NCBI GenBank assembly: GCA_019279435.1
Contig: JAAALK010000085.1
Span: 1,068,235 to 1,132,234, forward strand
Origin: Zizania palustris
Lineage: Eukaryota > Streptophyta > Magnoliopsida > Poales > Poaceae
Direction: 5' to 3'
DNA length: 64,000 nucleotides
Shown here: positions 14,701-25,316 of the stretch, piece after piece
Layout of the letters: each line of letters begins with the position of its first letter
How positions within the stretch are numbered: the stretch's first letter is position 1
Made by a program: the position numbers and the translations under genes
The notes under the pieces: model-generated
Told to the model about the DNA's origin: nothing
Seen by the model: only the letters and a program-made list of their open reading frames with translations
Database searches by the model: none

Positions 14701-16368
14701 AAACCGTCGTCACTCTTAATGTGCAAGAATCAATAGTTCGCTTCCAGAACAAAAAGGTTTCATTAACATGCCCAAGCATCCAAATATGGTGGAATAGTAC
14801 CGAAGGAGGTGTTTCTCGAGTATCCATTCGAGACACGAATGTTGCAAAAACAAAGGCACTAGTAATGTGCAAGAATCAAAAGTTCGCTTCGGGAACAAAA
14901 GGGTAGATTAACAATGCCAATCATCCTATCATAGCGTAAAAATACCGAAGGATGTGTTTTTTGAGTTTCTGTTCAGCACACGAATGTTGTTAAAACGTCA
15001 CCACTCTTAATGTGCAAGAATGAAAAGTTCGTTTCAGGAACAAAAAGGTTTTCATTAACATGCCCAAGCATCCAAATATGGTGGAATAGTACCAAAGAAG
15101 GTGTTTCTCGAGTTTCCATTCGGGACACGAATGTTGCAAAAATGTCACCACTCCTAATATGTAAGAATCAAAAGTTCGCTTCTATAACAAAAAGGTTCAT
15201 TAACATGTCCAAGCATCCAAATATGGTGGAATAGTACCAAAGGATGTGTTTCTCGAGTATCCATTCGGGACACGAATGTTGCAAAAACATAGACACTCGT
15301 AATGTGCAAGAATCAATAGTTCGCTTCCGGAACAAAAAGGTAGATTAACAAGCCCAATCATCCTAACATAGTGTAAAAGTACCGAAGGAGGTGTTTTTTG
15401 AGTTTCCGTTCAGCACACGAATGTTGTTAAAACGTCACCACTCTTAATGTGCAAGAATCAAAAGTTTGCTTCAGGAACAAAAAGGTTTTCATTAACATGC
15501 CCAAGCATTCAAATATGGTGGAATAGTACCGAAGAAGGTGTTTCTCGAGTATCCATTCGGGACACGAATGTTGCAAAAAAAGTTACCACTCGTAATATGC
15601 AAGAATCAAAAGTTTGCTTCCATAACAAAAAGGTTCATTAACATGCCCAAGCATCCAATTATGGTGGAATAGTACCGAAAGATGTGTTTCTCGAGTATCC
15701 ATTCGGGACACGAATGTTGCAAAAACATAGGCCCTCGTAATGTGCAAGAATCAAAAGTTCGCTTCCGGAACAAAAAGGTAGATTAACAAGCCCAATCATC
15801 CTAACATAGTGTAAAAGTACCAAAGGATGTGTTTTTCGAGTTTCCGTTCAGCACACGAATGTTGTTAAAACGTCATCACTTTTAATGTGCAAGAATCAAA
15901 AGTTCGGTTCCGGAACAAAAAGGTTTTCATTAACATCCCCAAGCATCCAAATATGGTGGATAGTACCAAAGGAGGTGTTTCTCGAGTTTCCATTCAGGCC
16001 ACGAATGTTGCAAAAACGTCACCACTCGTAATATGCAAGAATCAAAAGTTCGCTTCCGTAACAAACAGGTTCATTAACATGCCCAAGCATCCAAGTATGG
16101 TGGTATAGTACCGAAGGATATGTGTCTCGAGTATCCATTCGGGACACGAATGTTGCAAAAACACAGGCACTCGTAATGTGCAAGTATCAAAAGTTCGCTT
16201 CCAGAAAAAAAGGTAGATTAACATGCCCAATCATTCTAACGTGGTGTAATAGTACCAAAGGATGTGTTTCTCGAGTATCCATTCGGGACACGAATGTTGC
16301 AAAAATATAGGCACTGGTAATGTGCAAGAATCAAAAGTTCGCTTCCGGAACAAAAAAGTAGATTAACA
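11729..16368 (+). repeat. Tandem higher-order repeat of 2,320 bp (16 monomers), two copies
   Basis: Eight independent landmarks recur at an offset of exactly 2,320 bp, for example 11,729/14,049, 11,964/14,284, 12,401/14,721 and 13,127/15,447. This equals 16 monomers of 145.0 bp. The copies share private variants such as the aaacgttgcc segment and the atgccaatcatcctatcata monomer. The second copy overlaps the start of the 1,744-bp repeats, so this is a mosaic of successive unequal exchanges rather than one clean array. Confidence 0.75.
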
Positions 16369-18130
16369 AGCCCAATCATCTTAACATAGTGTAAAAGTAC
16401 CGAAGGAGGTGTTTTTGAGTTTCCGTTCAGAACACGAATGTTGATAAACCATTGTCACTCTTAATGTGCAAGAATCAATAGTTCGCTTCCAGAACAAAAA
16501 GGTTTCATTAACATGCCCAAGCATCCAAATATGGTGGAATAGTACCGAAGGAGGTGTTTCTCGAGTTTCCATTCGGGACACGAATGTTGCAAAAACAAAG
16601 GCACTAGTAATGTGCAAGAATCAAAAGTTCGCTTCGGGAACAAAAGGGTAGATTAACAATGCCAATCATCCTATCATAGCGTAAAAATACCGAAGGATGT
16701 GTTTTTTGAGTTTCTGTTCAGCACACGAATGTTGTTAAAACATCACCACTCTTAATGTGCAAGAATGAAAAGTTCGTTTCAGGAACAAAAAGGTTTTCAT
16801 TAACATGCCCAAGCATCCAAATATGGTGGAATAGTACCAAAGAAGGTGTTTCTCGAGTTTCCATTCGGGACACGAATGTTGCAAAAATGTCACCACTCGT
16901 AATATGTAAGAATCAAAAGTTCGCTTCTATAACAAAAAGGTTCATTAACATGTCCAAGCATCCAAATATGGTGGAATAGTACCAAAGGATGTGTTTCTCG
17001 AGTATCCATTCGGGACACGAATGTTGCAAAAACATAGACACTCGTAATGTGCAAGAATCAATAGTTCGCTTCCGGAACAAAAAGGTAGATTAACAAGCCC
17101 AATCATCCTAACATAGTGTAAAAGTACCGAAGGAGGTGTTTTTTGAGTTTCCGTTCAGCACACGAATGTTGTTAAAACGTCACCACTCTTAATGTGCAAG
17201 AATCAAAAGTTTGCTTCAGGAACAAAAAGGTTTTCATTAACATGCCCAAGCATTCAAATATGGTGGAATAGTACCGAAGAAGGTGTTTCTCGAGTATCCA
17301 TTCGGGACACGAATGTTGCAAAAAAAGTTACCACTCGTAATATGCAAGAATCAAAAGTTTGCTTCCATAACAAAAAGGTTCATTAACATGCCCAAGCATC
17401 CAATTATGGTGGAATAGTACCGAAAGATGTGTTTCTCGAGTATCCATTCGGGACACGAATGTTGCAAAAACATAGGCCCTCGTAATGTGCAAGAATCAAA
17501 AGTTCGCTTCCGGAACAAAAAGGTAGATTAACAAGCCCAATCATCCTAACATAGTGTAAAAGTACCGAAGGATGTGTTTTTCGAGTTTCCGTTCAGCACA
17601 CGAATGTTGTTAAAACGTCATCACTTTAATGTGCAAGAATCAAAAGTTCGGTTCCGGAACAAAAAGGTTTTCATTAACATCCCCAAGCATCCAAATATGG
17701 TGGATAGTACCAAAGGAGGTGTTTCTCGAGTTTCCATTCAGGCCACGAATGTTGCAAAAACGTCACCACTCGTAATATGCAAGAATCAAAAGTTCGCTTC
17801 CGTAACAAACAGGTTCATTAACATGCCCAAGCATCCAAGTATGGTGGTATAGTACCGAAGGATATGTGTCTCGAGTATCCATTCGGGACACGAATGTTGC
17901 AAAAACACAGGCACTCGTAATGTGCAAGAATCAAAAGTTCGCTTCCGGAAAAAAAGGTAGATTAACATGCCCAATCATTCTAACATGGTGTAATAGTACC
18001 AAAGGATGTGTTTCTCGAGTATCCATTCGGGACACGAATGTTGCAAAAATATAGGCACTCGTAATGTGCAAGAATCAAAAGTTCGCTTCCGGAACAAAAA
18101 AGTAGATTAACAAGCCCAATCATCTTAACA
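14641..18130 (+). repeat. Tandem higher-order repeat of about 1,744 bp (12 monomers), two near-identical copies
   Basis: Copy one runs about 14,641-16,386 and copy two about 16,387-18,130. Landmarks at 14,721/16,466, 15,010/16,755, 15,447/17,192 and 16,122/17,866 all give 1,744-1,745 bp, that is 4 trimers of 436 bp. The copies differ at only a few positions, for example one base in a tttttt run and one in cactttaatg. They are among the most recently duplicated blocks seen here. After 18,130 the sequence matches 14,049 onward again (offset about 4,070). Confidence 0.8.
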
Positions 18131-19511
18131 TAGTGTAAAAGTACCGAAGGAGGTGTTTTTGAGTTTCCGTTCAGAACACGAATGTTGATAAACCATTGTC
18201 ACTCTTAATGTGCAAGAATCAATAGTTCGCTTCCAAAACAAAAAGGTTTCATTAACATGCCCAAGCATCCAAATATGGTGGAATAGTACCGAAGGAGGTG
18301 TTTCTCGAGTTTCCATTCGGGACACGAATGTTGCAAAAACATAGGCACTCGTAATGTGCAAGAATCAAAAGTTCGCTTCCGGAAAAAAAGGTAGATTAAC
18401 ATGCCCAATCATTCTAACATGGTGTAATAGTGTCAAAGGACGCGTTTTTCGAGTTACCGTTCAGAACACGAATGTTTATAAAACGTTGCCACTCTTAATG
18501 TGCGATAATCAAAAGTTCGCTTCCGGAACAAAAAGGTTTCATTAACATGCCCAAGCATCCAAATATGGTGGAATAGTACCAAAGGATGTGTTTCTCGAGT
18601 ATACGTTCGGGACACGAATGTTGCAAAAATATAGGCACTCGTAATGTGCAAGAATCAAAAGTTCGCTTCCGGAACAAAAAAGTAGATTAACAAGCCCAAT
18701 CATCTTAACATAGTGTAAAAGTACCGAAGGAGGTGTTTTTTGAGTTTCCGTTCAGAACATGAATGTTGATAAACCGTCGTCACTCTTAATGTGAAAGAAT
18801 CAATAGTTCGCTTCAAGAACAAAAAGGTTTCATTAACATGCCCAATCATTCTAACATGCCCAAGTAATAGTAACGAAGGAGGTGTTTTTTGAGTTTCCGT
18901 TCAAAACAAGAATGTCGATAAAACATCGCCACTCTTAATGTGCAAGAATGAAAAGTTCGCTTCCAGAACCAAAAGGTTTCATTAACATGCCCAAGCATCC
19001 AAATATGGTGGAATAGTACCGAAGGAGGTGTTTCTCGAGTATCCATTCGAGACACGAATGTTGCAAAAACAAAGGCACTAGTAATTTGCAAGAATCAAAA
19101 GTTCGCTTCGGGAACAAAAGGGTAGATTAACAATGCCAATCATCCTATCCTAGCGTAAAAATACCGAAGGATGTGTTTTTTGAGTTTCTGTTCAGCACAC
19201 GAATGTTGTTAAAACATCACCACTCTTAATGTGCAAGAATCAAAAGTTCGTTTCAGGAACAAAAAGGTTTTCATTAACATGCCCAAGCATCCAAATATGG
19301 TGGAATAGTACCTAAGGAGGTGTTTCTCGAGTTTCCATTCGGGACACGAATGTTGCAAAAATGTCACCAATCGTAATATGCAAGAATCAAAAGTTCGCTT
19401 CCGTAACAAAAAGGTTCATTAACATGCCCAAGCATCCAAATATAATGGAATAATACCGAAGAATGTGTTTCTCGAGTATCCATTCGGGACACGAATGTTG
19501 CAAAAACATAG

Positions 19512-19741
19512 ATTAAAATATTAGGACTGCTTCCATGCTTGGTAAAAATTTATAAAAATTCTCAAAATATATTTTGGTCTTACGATCATACATAAAAAGT
19601 TTCAGCCCCTGGTTTGTCCATTTACTCTATGTTGTAGTTCAAAATGGTATAGAAGGGTATTAAAGGTATTTTCAAAATAATAAAATCCAGGAAATTGAAT
19701 TAAATAATATTTTTATTTCTTTGAAAATTTGGGGTGTTACA
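19512..19741 (-). repeat. Tekay 3' LTR, truncated to its first 230 bp
   Basis: Matches 28,471-28,700 with a handful of differences (cttccatgcttgg versus cttccaagcttgg, and small indels). It starts, on the minus strand, with TGTAACACCCC next to the polypurine tract. It ends abruptly at 19,512, where LTR and satellite share the short string atag. Confidence 0.9.
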
Positions 19742-19743
19742 AA

Positions 19744-19755
19744 CCTATCCCCCTT
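19744..19755 (-). other. Tekay polypurine tract
   Basis: The minus strand reads AAGGGGGATAGG, two bases before the TGTAACACC LTR start. This is the expected primer site for plus-strand DNA synthesis and fixes the element orientation. Confidence 0.85.
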
Positions 19756-19785
19756 ACAAAGAATCTCGTCCTCGAGATTGGAACG

Positions 19786-21327
19786 TTACTCGAATAACTC
19801 GGGGTATTGGGCTTTCAGTTCGTCTTCTTTTTCCCATGTGGCTTCTTCGGCGGGGTGGTTGTCCCACTGAACCTTGCAGAAGCGAACTACGTGACTCCTG
19901 GTTACTCTTTCTTTGGTTTCCAAGATCTCGATAAGTTTCTCGATGTAGGTCAAGTCGTCTTGGATGTTGAGCTGTTGAAGATCGGCCTGCTCGGCGGGCA
20001 CACGAAGGCACTTCTTCAGCTGAGAGACATGGAACACATCATGAACTCCTGCCAAAGATGGAGGCAGTTCAAGTTGATATGCCACTTCTCCTTGCCGTCG
20101 GAGGATCTGAAAAGGTCCGACGTAGCGGGGTGCTAGCTTGCCTTTCATGTTGAACCTTTGAGTGCCTCGGAGGGGAGTGACTCGGAGATAGACATAATCA
20201 CCCTCCTCAAAGGTCAGGTCTCTTCGACGGTTATCGGCATAGCTCTTTTGTCGGGACTGGGCTATCTTTAACCGGTCCCTTATGATCTTGACCTTCTCTT
20301 CGGCTTCTCTTAATATATCTGTCCCAAATAGTTGTGATTCTCTGGTTTGATCCCAAAGCAATGGCGTTCTGCACTTACATCCGTAGAGTGCTTCGAACGG
20401 GGACATTTGCAGGCTGGCTTGATAGCTATTGTTGTAGGAGAACTCTGCATAGGGTAAGTTCTTGTCCCACATTCTGCCAAAGTCTAGAGCGCAAGCTCTA
20501 AGCATATCTTCCAATATCTGGTTGACCCTTTCGGTTTGACCATCAGTCCGTGGATGATAGGCGGTGCTAAAGTTCAGCCGGGTGACGAGTTCCTCTTGAA
20601 GGTTCTTCCAAAACTTGGAGGTAAACTGGCTTCCGCGGTCAGATACAATCTTCTTAGGAACTCCGTGAAGGCACATGATCTGGGTCATATACAACTCCGC
20701 CAACTTGGCGACAGTGTAAGTCGTCTTGACCGGGATGAAGTGAGCTACCTTGGTGAGTCGGTCGACGATCACCCAGATAGAATCATGACCAGCTTGAGTT
20801 CTGGGCAGTCCCGTGATGAAGTCCATTCCTATCTCTTCCCACTTCCATTCAGGGACTTTGAGAGGTTGAAGGAGTCCGGCAGGTCTCTGATGCTCTGCCT
20901 TGACTCGCCGGCATGTGTCGCACTTGGCCACATACTCAGCTATCTCTCTCTTCATGCTGACCCACCAATATTTTTCCTTCAGGTCTCGATACATCTTTGT
21001 ACTCCCGGGATGAATGGAGTATAGAGTATCGTGGGCTTCTTGAAGGATGAGAGTCTTCAACTCAGGCTTGTTCGGTACGCATATCCGGTTTCCGAACCAG
21101 ACGGTACCATGCTCGTCCTCAGAAAATCTGGGGGCTTTACCCTTCCGCATGTTCTGTTGGATCTTCAAGATGTCCGGGTCTTCCTTCTGCTTTTCTCGGT
21201 CTATCAAGACAGGCCGAGACTCCAAGGCAGCGAGGTATGCTCGGGTGGTGATCCCTAAATTCAGCCTTTTCATCTCCTTGTAAAGTAAAGGAGCTTGGTC
21301 CTGAATCATGATGGCATTGCAGTACCC
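19786..21327 (-). pseudogene. Tekay integrase and chromodomain-like C-terminus
   Basis: The last third of the gag-pol frame, read without a stop to a terminator at 19,786-19,788. An HHCC zinc finger is present (His in EAHDTLYSIH, then CDTC). All three catalytic acidic residues are visible: Asp in GMDFITG (about 20,821), Asp in VSDRGSQF (about 20,638) and Glu in DGQTERV (about 20,530). After a GPFQIL/HDVFHVSQL linker the final 57 residues form a chromodomain-like module with a P-EEATWE core, which in chromoviruses is thought to guide integration to heterochromatin. This domain is intact, but it could only be made by reading through the upstream stops. Confidence 0.9.
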
Positions 21328-23133
21328 TTTTCGACTAATGGCGTCTGCCACCACATTGGCCTTGCCTGGATGATAATGGATGCCCAAGTCGTAATCCTTG
21401 ATCAGTTCCAACCATCTCCTTTGCCTGAGGTTCAGATCTGGTTGGATGAATATATACTTGAGGCTCTTGTGGTCGGTGAAGACCTCACACCGATTCCCCA
21501 CAAGGTCGTGGGTCGGGTAGTTCAGCTCATGCGGTCTCAGTTGTCGGGAGGCGTAGGTTATCACCTTCCCTTCTTGCATTAAGACGCATCCCAATCCTTG
21601 ACGAGATGCATTACAGTAGACGTGGAAGTCCTTCCGGATGTCTGGCAGAGTCAGAATAGGAGCTGACACGAGCTTCTTCTTGAGGGTCTGGAAACATTCT
21701 TCGCAGTCGGGGGTCCATTCGAATTTTACTTCCTTCTTCAACAGCCTGGTCATAGGTTTGGCGATCTTCAAAAAATTCTCGATGAACCGGCGGTAGTATC
21801 CGGCTAATCTGAGAAAGCTCTGGATCTCGGTCACGGTCGTGGGCTGCAGCCAGTTGGTTACTGCATCAACGGTGGTTGGGTCCACTGCTATTCCTCCGGC
21901 AGATATAACATGACCGAGGAATTTCACCTCAGACGACCAAAATTCGCACTTGCTGTATTTGGCGTACAATTGCTGCTCCCTTAGCTTTCCAAGAGTCAGA
22001 CGGAGGTGAGTCTCGTGTTCTTCCTTTGTCTGGGAGTAAACGAGGATATCGTCGATGAATACCACGATGAACTTATCCAAGAACTCCATGAATACATTGT
22101 TCATCATGTTCATGAAAAAGGCCGAGGCATTCGTGTGTCCGAACGACATCACTGTATACTCGTAGAGTCCGTAGCGGGAGGTGAAGGCGGTCTTGGGTAT
22201 GTCCTCTTCTCTAATCCTCAATTGGTGATAACCTGACCTGAGGTTAATCTTGGAAAACACCGAGGATCCCTTCAGTTGATCGAACGGGTCGTCGATCCGA
22301 GGCAATGGGTACTTGTTCTTGATGGTTACGTCGTTCAAGGCTCTATAGTCCACGCACATCCTCTTGGTCTTGTCCTTCTTCAAGGCAAAGATGACCGGTG
22401 CACCCCAGGGTGAGGTACTCGGTCGGATGTACCCTTTCTGCTCTAGGTCTTAGATGTTGCTCTTGACCTCGGCTAATTCATTGGCGGCCATCCTGTATGG
22501 GCGCTTGGAGATTGGGGTGGTCCCGGGGACAAGTTCGATTCTGAATTCGATGTCCTGCTTGGGAGGCATTCCTGGTAGGTCTTCCGGGAAGACGTCCATG
22601 AACTCCTTGACTATGGGTACTTCTTCAAGGGCTAGCGAGTGGAGGGACGCTTCGAGTGGTTTGCGACTGGTCATCCGAAAGGTGACGGCTTTGCCTTCAG
22701 GGTTGGTCACTGTGACGGACTTGCTGGCACAGTCGATCACTCCCTTGTGCTTCATCAACCAATCAATCCCTAGGATGAGGTCGAGTCTGGTGCATTTTAT
22801 GAGGACAGGCTCGGCTCGGAACAATACTCCTTGAATCTCTATCTTAACCTTAGGACTGTATAAGTGGGCTAAGGTCTTATTGCCTGGAGTGGCAATCATC
22901 ATGGGGACGAATAGAGGGAGCACGTCCAATTCGTTGATTTGCACAAATCCTTCCGAGATGAAAGTGTGTGTTGCTCCATAGTCAAATAAAATCGTAGCTG
23001 GTACGAAATTCACAGTAAACGTACCAAGCACGACTTCGGGAGCCTCCTGAGCTTCCTCCGCGTTGATGTGGTTGACGCAGGCATGCATCGCCTGGTTGGG
23101 TGCCGCGCCTTGGGGCTGCTTGGGGTGAGGACA
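21328..23133 (-). pseudogene. Tekay protease, reverse transcriptase and RNase H, inactivated
   Basis: Same frame as gag and integrase. The protease active site reads FDYGATH (about 22,975-22,987), so the usual D-S/T-G triad is altered. A TAA stop lies at 22,450-22,452, just before the RT fingers. RT begins near 22,449; its first catalytic Asp is replaced by Asn in SKINLRSGY (codon 22,243-22,245), while the FIDD box (about 22,050) is kept. RNase H has Asn for the first catalytic Asp (VYCNAS, codon 21,610-21,612). It also has an in-frame deletion between 21,501 and 21,502, where THDL joins VGNRCE directly and the helix with the catalytic Glu is missing. Neither polymerase nor RNase H could work. 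The Asp-to-Asn changes are G-to-A on the coding strand. Confidence 0.9.
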
Positions 23134-24198
23134 CTAGTGCGAGTAGTGCCCTTCCTTGCGATAGTTGAAGCAGACAATCGGCCTCCCTTGGCGATCTTTT
23201 AAGATCGGGGAATTGGCGGCTGGTGTCGTCTGAGCGGCCGGAGCGAGTGGAGCGGGGCGAGGATGCCCGGCGTTGGATCCACCAGTGGCGTGAGGTGGCC
23301 TGTAGGTGGGCCGAGGATGGTAGGCGGGTGCCGGTGGCAGAGGGACGAAGCGGGGCCTCTGAGAGTTCGCCTGCTGATGCTTGAAGGTGATCATCTTCCT
23401 CTTCTTGAGGTCCAACCTATTCTGCTCAGTCTCTTGGATGAGCGCTTTATTGACTAGCCATTAGAAGTCGGCGTAGTCGGTGGCGATGAGCAGGATGGAC
23501 AGCTCATCCTTAAGTCCCCGTAGGAACTTGGCCTGGCGAAGGGCGTCGGTGCGCACTTCTTCCGGTGCGTAGCGGGCGAGGCGGTTGAACTCATGGAGAT
23601 ACTCCATGACGGTCCGACTGCCCTGGTGCAGGTCGTGGAACTCCTGCTGCTTTACCGCGATGACACCGGTGGGGACGTGGGCGGCACGGAAGGCGATGGT
23701 GAACTCTGCCCATGTCACTACGTGGTCCTCCGGCTGGGACTCACGGTAGTTGTCCCACCATTCAGCGGCGGGACCCTAGAGCTGGTGAGTGGCGAAGGCC
23801 ACTCGCTCCCGGTCGGTGCAGGGGAGGAGATCAAGCTTCTTTCCAATGGTGCGGAGCCAATCTCCGGCCTCCATTGGGTTGGTGGTGCTCGAGAAGATAG
23901 GGGGACGCACGCGCAGAAATTCCAAAAGTTGGGTAGCGGGTGCGGGTGCTGGTGCGCGAGGGGCAGGTTCTCCATTCTACAGACGGTCCAACTGAGCTTG
24001 TTGGTGCTGCATCTGAGTGAGAAACTCGGTGATCAGCTGGTTCTGATTCGCCATCATTTCCGCCAAAGTAGGGTGGTTGGCGGATGGCGACCTAGGCTGA
24101 CGTGGGCCCGTTGCACCCCAGTTGGGTACAACACCCTCGGGCGCGTCACGGCTTCCTCCTTCTCTGTTGTTGGAGCCGGTGTTCTGGTGGTCGGCCAT
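23134..24198 (-). pseudogene. Tekay gag with four in-frame stops
   Basis: Starts at the ATG at 24,198 (MADHQNTGSNN) and stays in one frame with pol. A capsid-like retrotransposon gag domain is recognisable in WAEFTIAFRAAHVP, EYLHEFNRLARYAPEEV and FLRGLKDEL (about 23,715-23,480). The nucleic-acid-binding zinc knuckle is damaged: CFNYRKEGHYSH lacks the second Cys, and the stop at 23,134-23,136 falls just before the last Cys. Other stops are at 23,977-23,979, 23,776-23,778 and 23,461-23,463. Three are TAG and one TAA, all explainable as C-to-T changes of Gln codons, although the ancestral codons are inferred. Confidence 0.88.
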
Positions 24199-24476
24199 CT
24201 TCTGAATATATCATGATATTGGGTAAAAAGATGGTGACGATACAATTAAGGAAAATAGCTTATAAAGCTCATGCATATAAACCAAGTGGTAAAATTGTTC
24301 ATTACACTCAAGCTCTTATTCACTCTACAACACAACTCATTGTAGATAGCACCACATACAAGAATTATTTTATTAAGATAGCGGCATCTAGCGTCTACTC
24401 GCCACCGGAAGTGGTCTCCGTGCTCTCGGAACCACGAGTATGCGGCTCCCGAGGAACGGTGGGCTCGAGAAAATTC

Positions 24477-25175
24477 TCAATGATGGGGTCGGAGACGAGG
24501 CCGGGGCGCGGTGCAGGGGTGCTGGTGGATGGTCCGGCGGTGGAGGGGTGTGGCGGGATCCGCTTTGGGGCGAGGGACGGGCTCACGGATGGGCTTCCTC
24601 TTCCTAGGGAGGAGGGGAACCATCTCTGCGATATCCTTCTGCAGCTGCATAATCTTGCGCTGCAGCTCGCCGTTCTGCTGGATCAAGTTCTTCGTCTCTT
24701 CACGAAGAAACTCGACCGCCTCATGGTGCTCATCGGCGTCGAGCACCGCCTCAGTATGGAGATCGTCCATAGCCTGAAGAAGACGCGACTGCCGGGCCAT
24801 GACCGGATCACGCACGGAGTGAACTCCGAGGTAGATGCTACGGTAGGCACCGAGAGTGCGCTTCAGCACAAGCCGGAAGGACGAGTTCTGAAGACGATCG
24901 TCGTAGATCATCCTCAGTTCCATAAGGGCCTGCCGGGCGACTCGTTGGCACGCGACGTCGAAAGTCGGGCCTCCAAGCGCGGTGGTGTAGGACGGCAGAT
25001 GCTCTCTGGAGCCGTGGATGGTGAGGGAGACATCGCAGGGTCCGGCAAATTCCTCCAAGTACACTCCTTGAAATTCGGGCTCGAAGAGGAACCCGAGGAA
25101 TGTGAGCATCATGCGGAGCTCCCGGACGAAGCCCTCGATGTGGCGGCAGTAGCTATGGACTTGGTAGACTGGCAT
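24477..25175 (-). CDS. Leader ORF of the Tekay element, 232 codons, uncharacterised
   Basis: An uninterrupted ATG-to-stop frame between the primer binding site and gag, on the element's coding strand but in another frame. I do not recognise a named domain. The N-terminal half is globular-looking (VHSYCRHIEGFVRELRMM, then TFDVACQRVARQALMELR). Residues about 125-190 are heptad-like and rich in Leu, Glu and Gln (EAVEFLREETKNLIQQNGEL), suggesting a coiled coil. The C-terminus is a Pro/Arg-rich tail. Similar hypothetical proteins occur upstream of gag in grass retroelements as far as I recall. It keeps about 13 Gln codons with no stop while the adjacent gag-pol has five nonsense mutations. The longer plus-strand frame over the same bases is judged a shadow. 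Confidence 0.55.
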   Translation of the reverse strand: MPVYQVHSYCRHIEGFVRELRMMLTFLGFLFEPEFQGVYLEEFAGPCDVSLTIHGSREHLPSYTTALGGPTFDVACQRVARQALMELRMIYDDRLQNSSFRLVLKRTLGAYRSIYLGVHSVRDPVMARQSRLLQAMDDLHTEAVLDADEHHEAVEFLREETKNLIQQNGELQRKIMQLQKDIAEMVPLLPRKRKPIREPVPRPKADPATPLHRRTIHQHPCTAPRPRLRPHH

Positions 25176-25296
25176 CTACAAAAGCAACAAGTTGAAGAAA
25201 AGTTAGGAGAGGAACAAAGTTCATAAAGTATGTTTTCGAGAAATAATTTTCTGCAGCTAATGGCTAGGTGGGTCTGTTTGTCTTCCTACAGTCAAG

Positions 25297-25311
25297 TCGG
25301 CACTGATACCA
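25297..25311 (-). other. Tekay primer binding site
   Basis: The minus strand reads TGGTATCAGTGCC, close to the initiator-Met tRNA complement TGGTATCAGAGC, a few bases after the LTR end (ggcgccaca). One or two mismatches are in line with the element's general decay. Confidence 0.8.
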
Positions 25312-25316
25312 TCTTG

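Larger units (their letters stand above)
11350..19511 (+). repeat. Satellite array, subfamily II, forward
   Basis: The same family in the same orientation as the left array, about 56 monomers, but with a different mix of monomer types. Type a has cccaagcatccaaatatgg, a CTCGAG site followed by tatccattcggg, and acataggcactcg. Type b has acaagcccaatcatcctaac, tagtgtaaaagtaccg and a ttgataaa or ttgttaaaacg segment. Type c resembles type a but has tttccattcggg and caccactcgtaatatg. Types run as a-b-c trimers (436 bp) mixed with a-b dimers. The CTCGAG hexamer in types a and c is absent or rare in the left array. The array stops inside a type a monomer at the truncated Tekay LTR. Confidence 0.95.

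Noticed and set aside
20536..21582. Several plus-strand ORFs opposite the Tekay pol
   Set aside because: They are shadows of the RT, RNase H and integrase frame on the minus strand.
24102..25226. 374-codon plus-strand ORF opposite the Tekay leader ORF and gag start
   Set aside because: It runs across the gag start and non-coding leader and has no domain. It is best explained as the complement of the minus-strand leader ORF.
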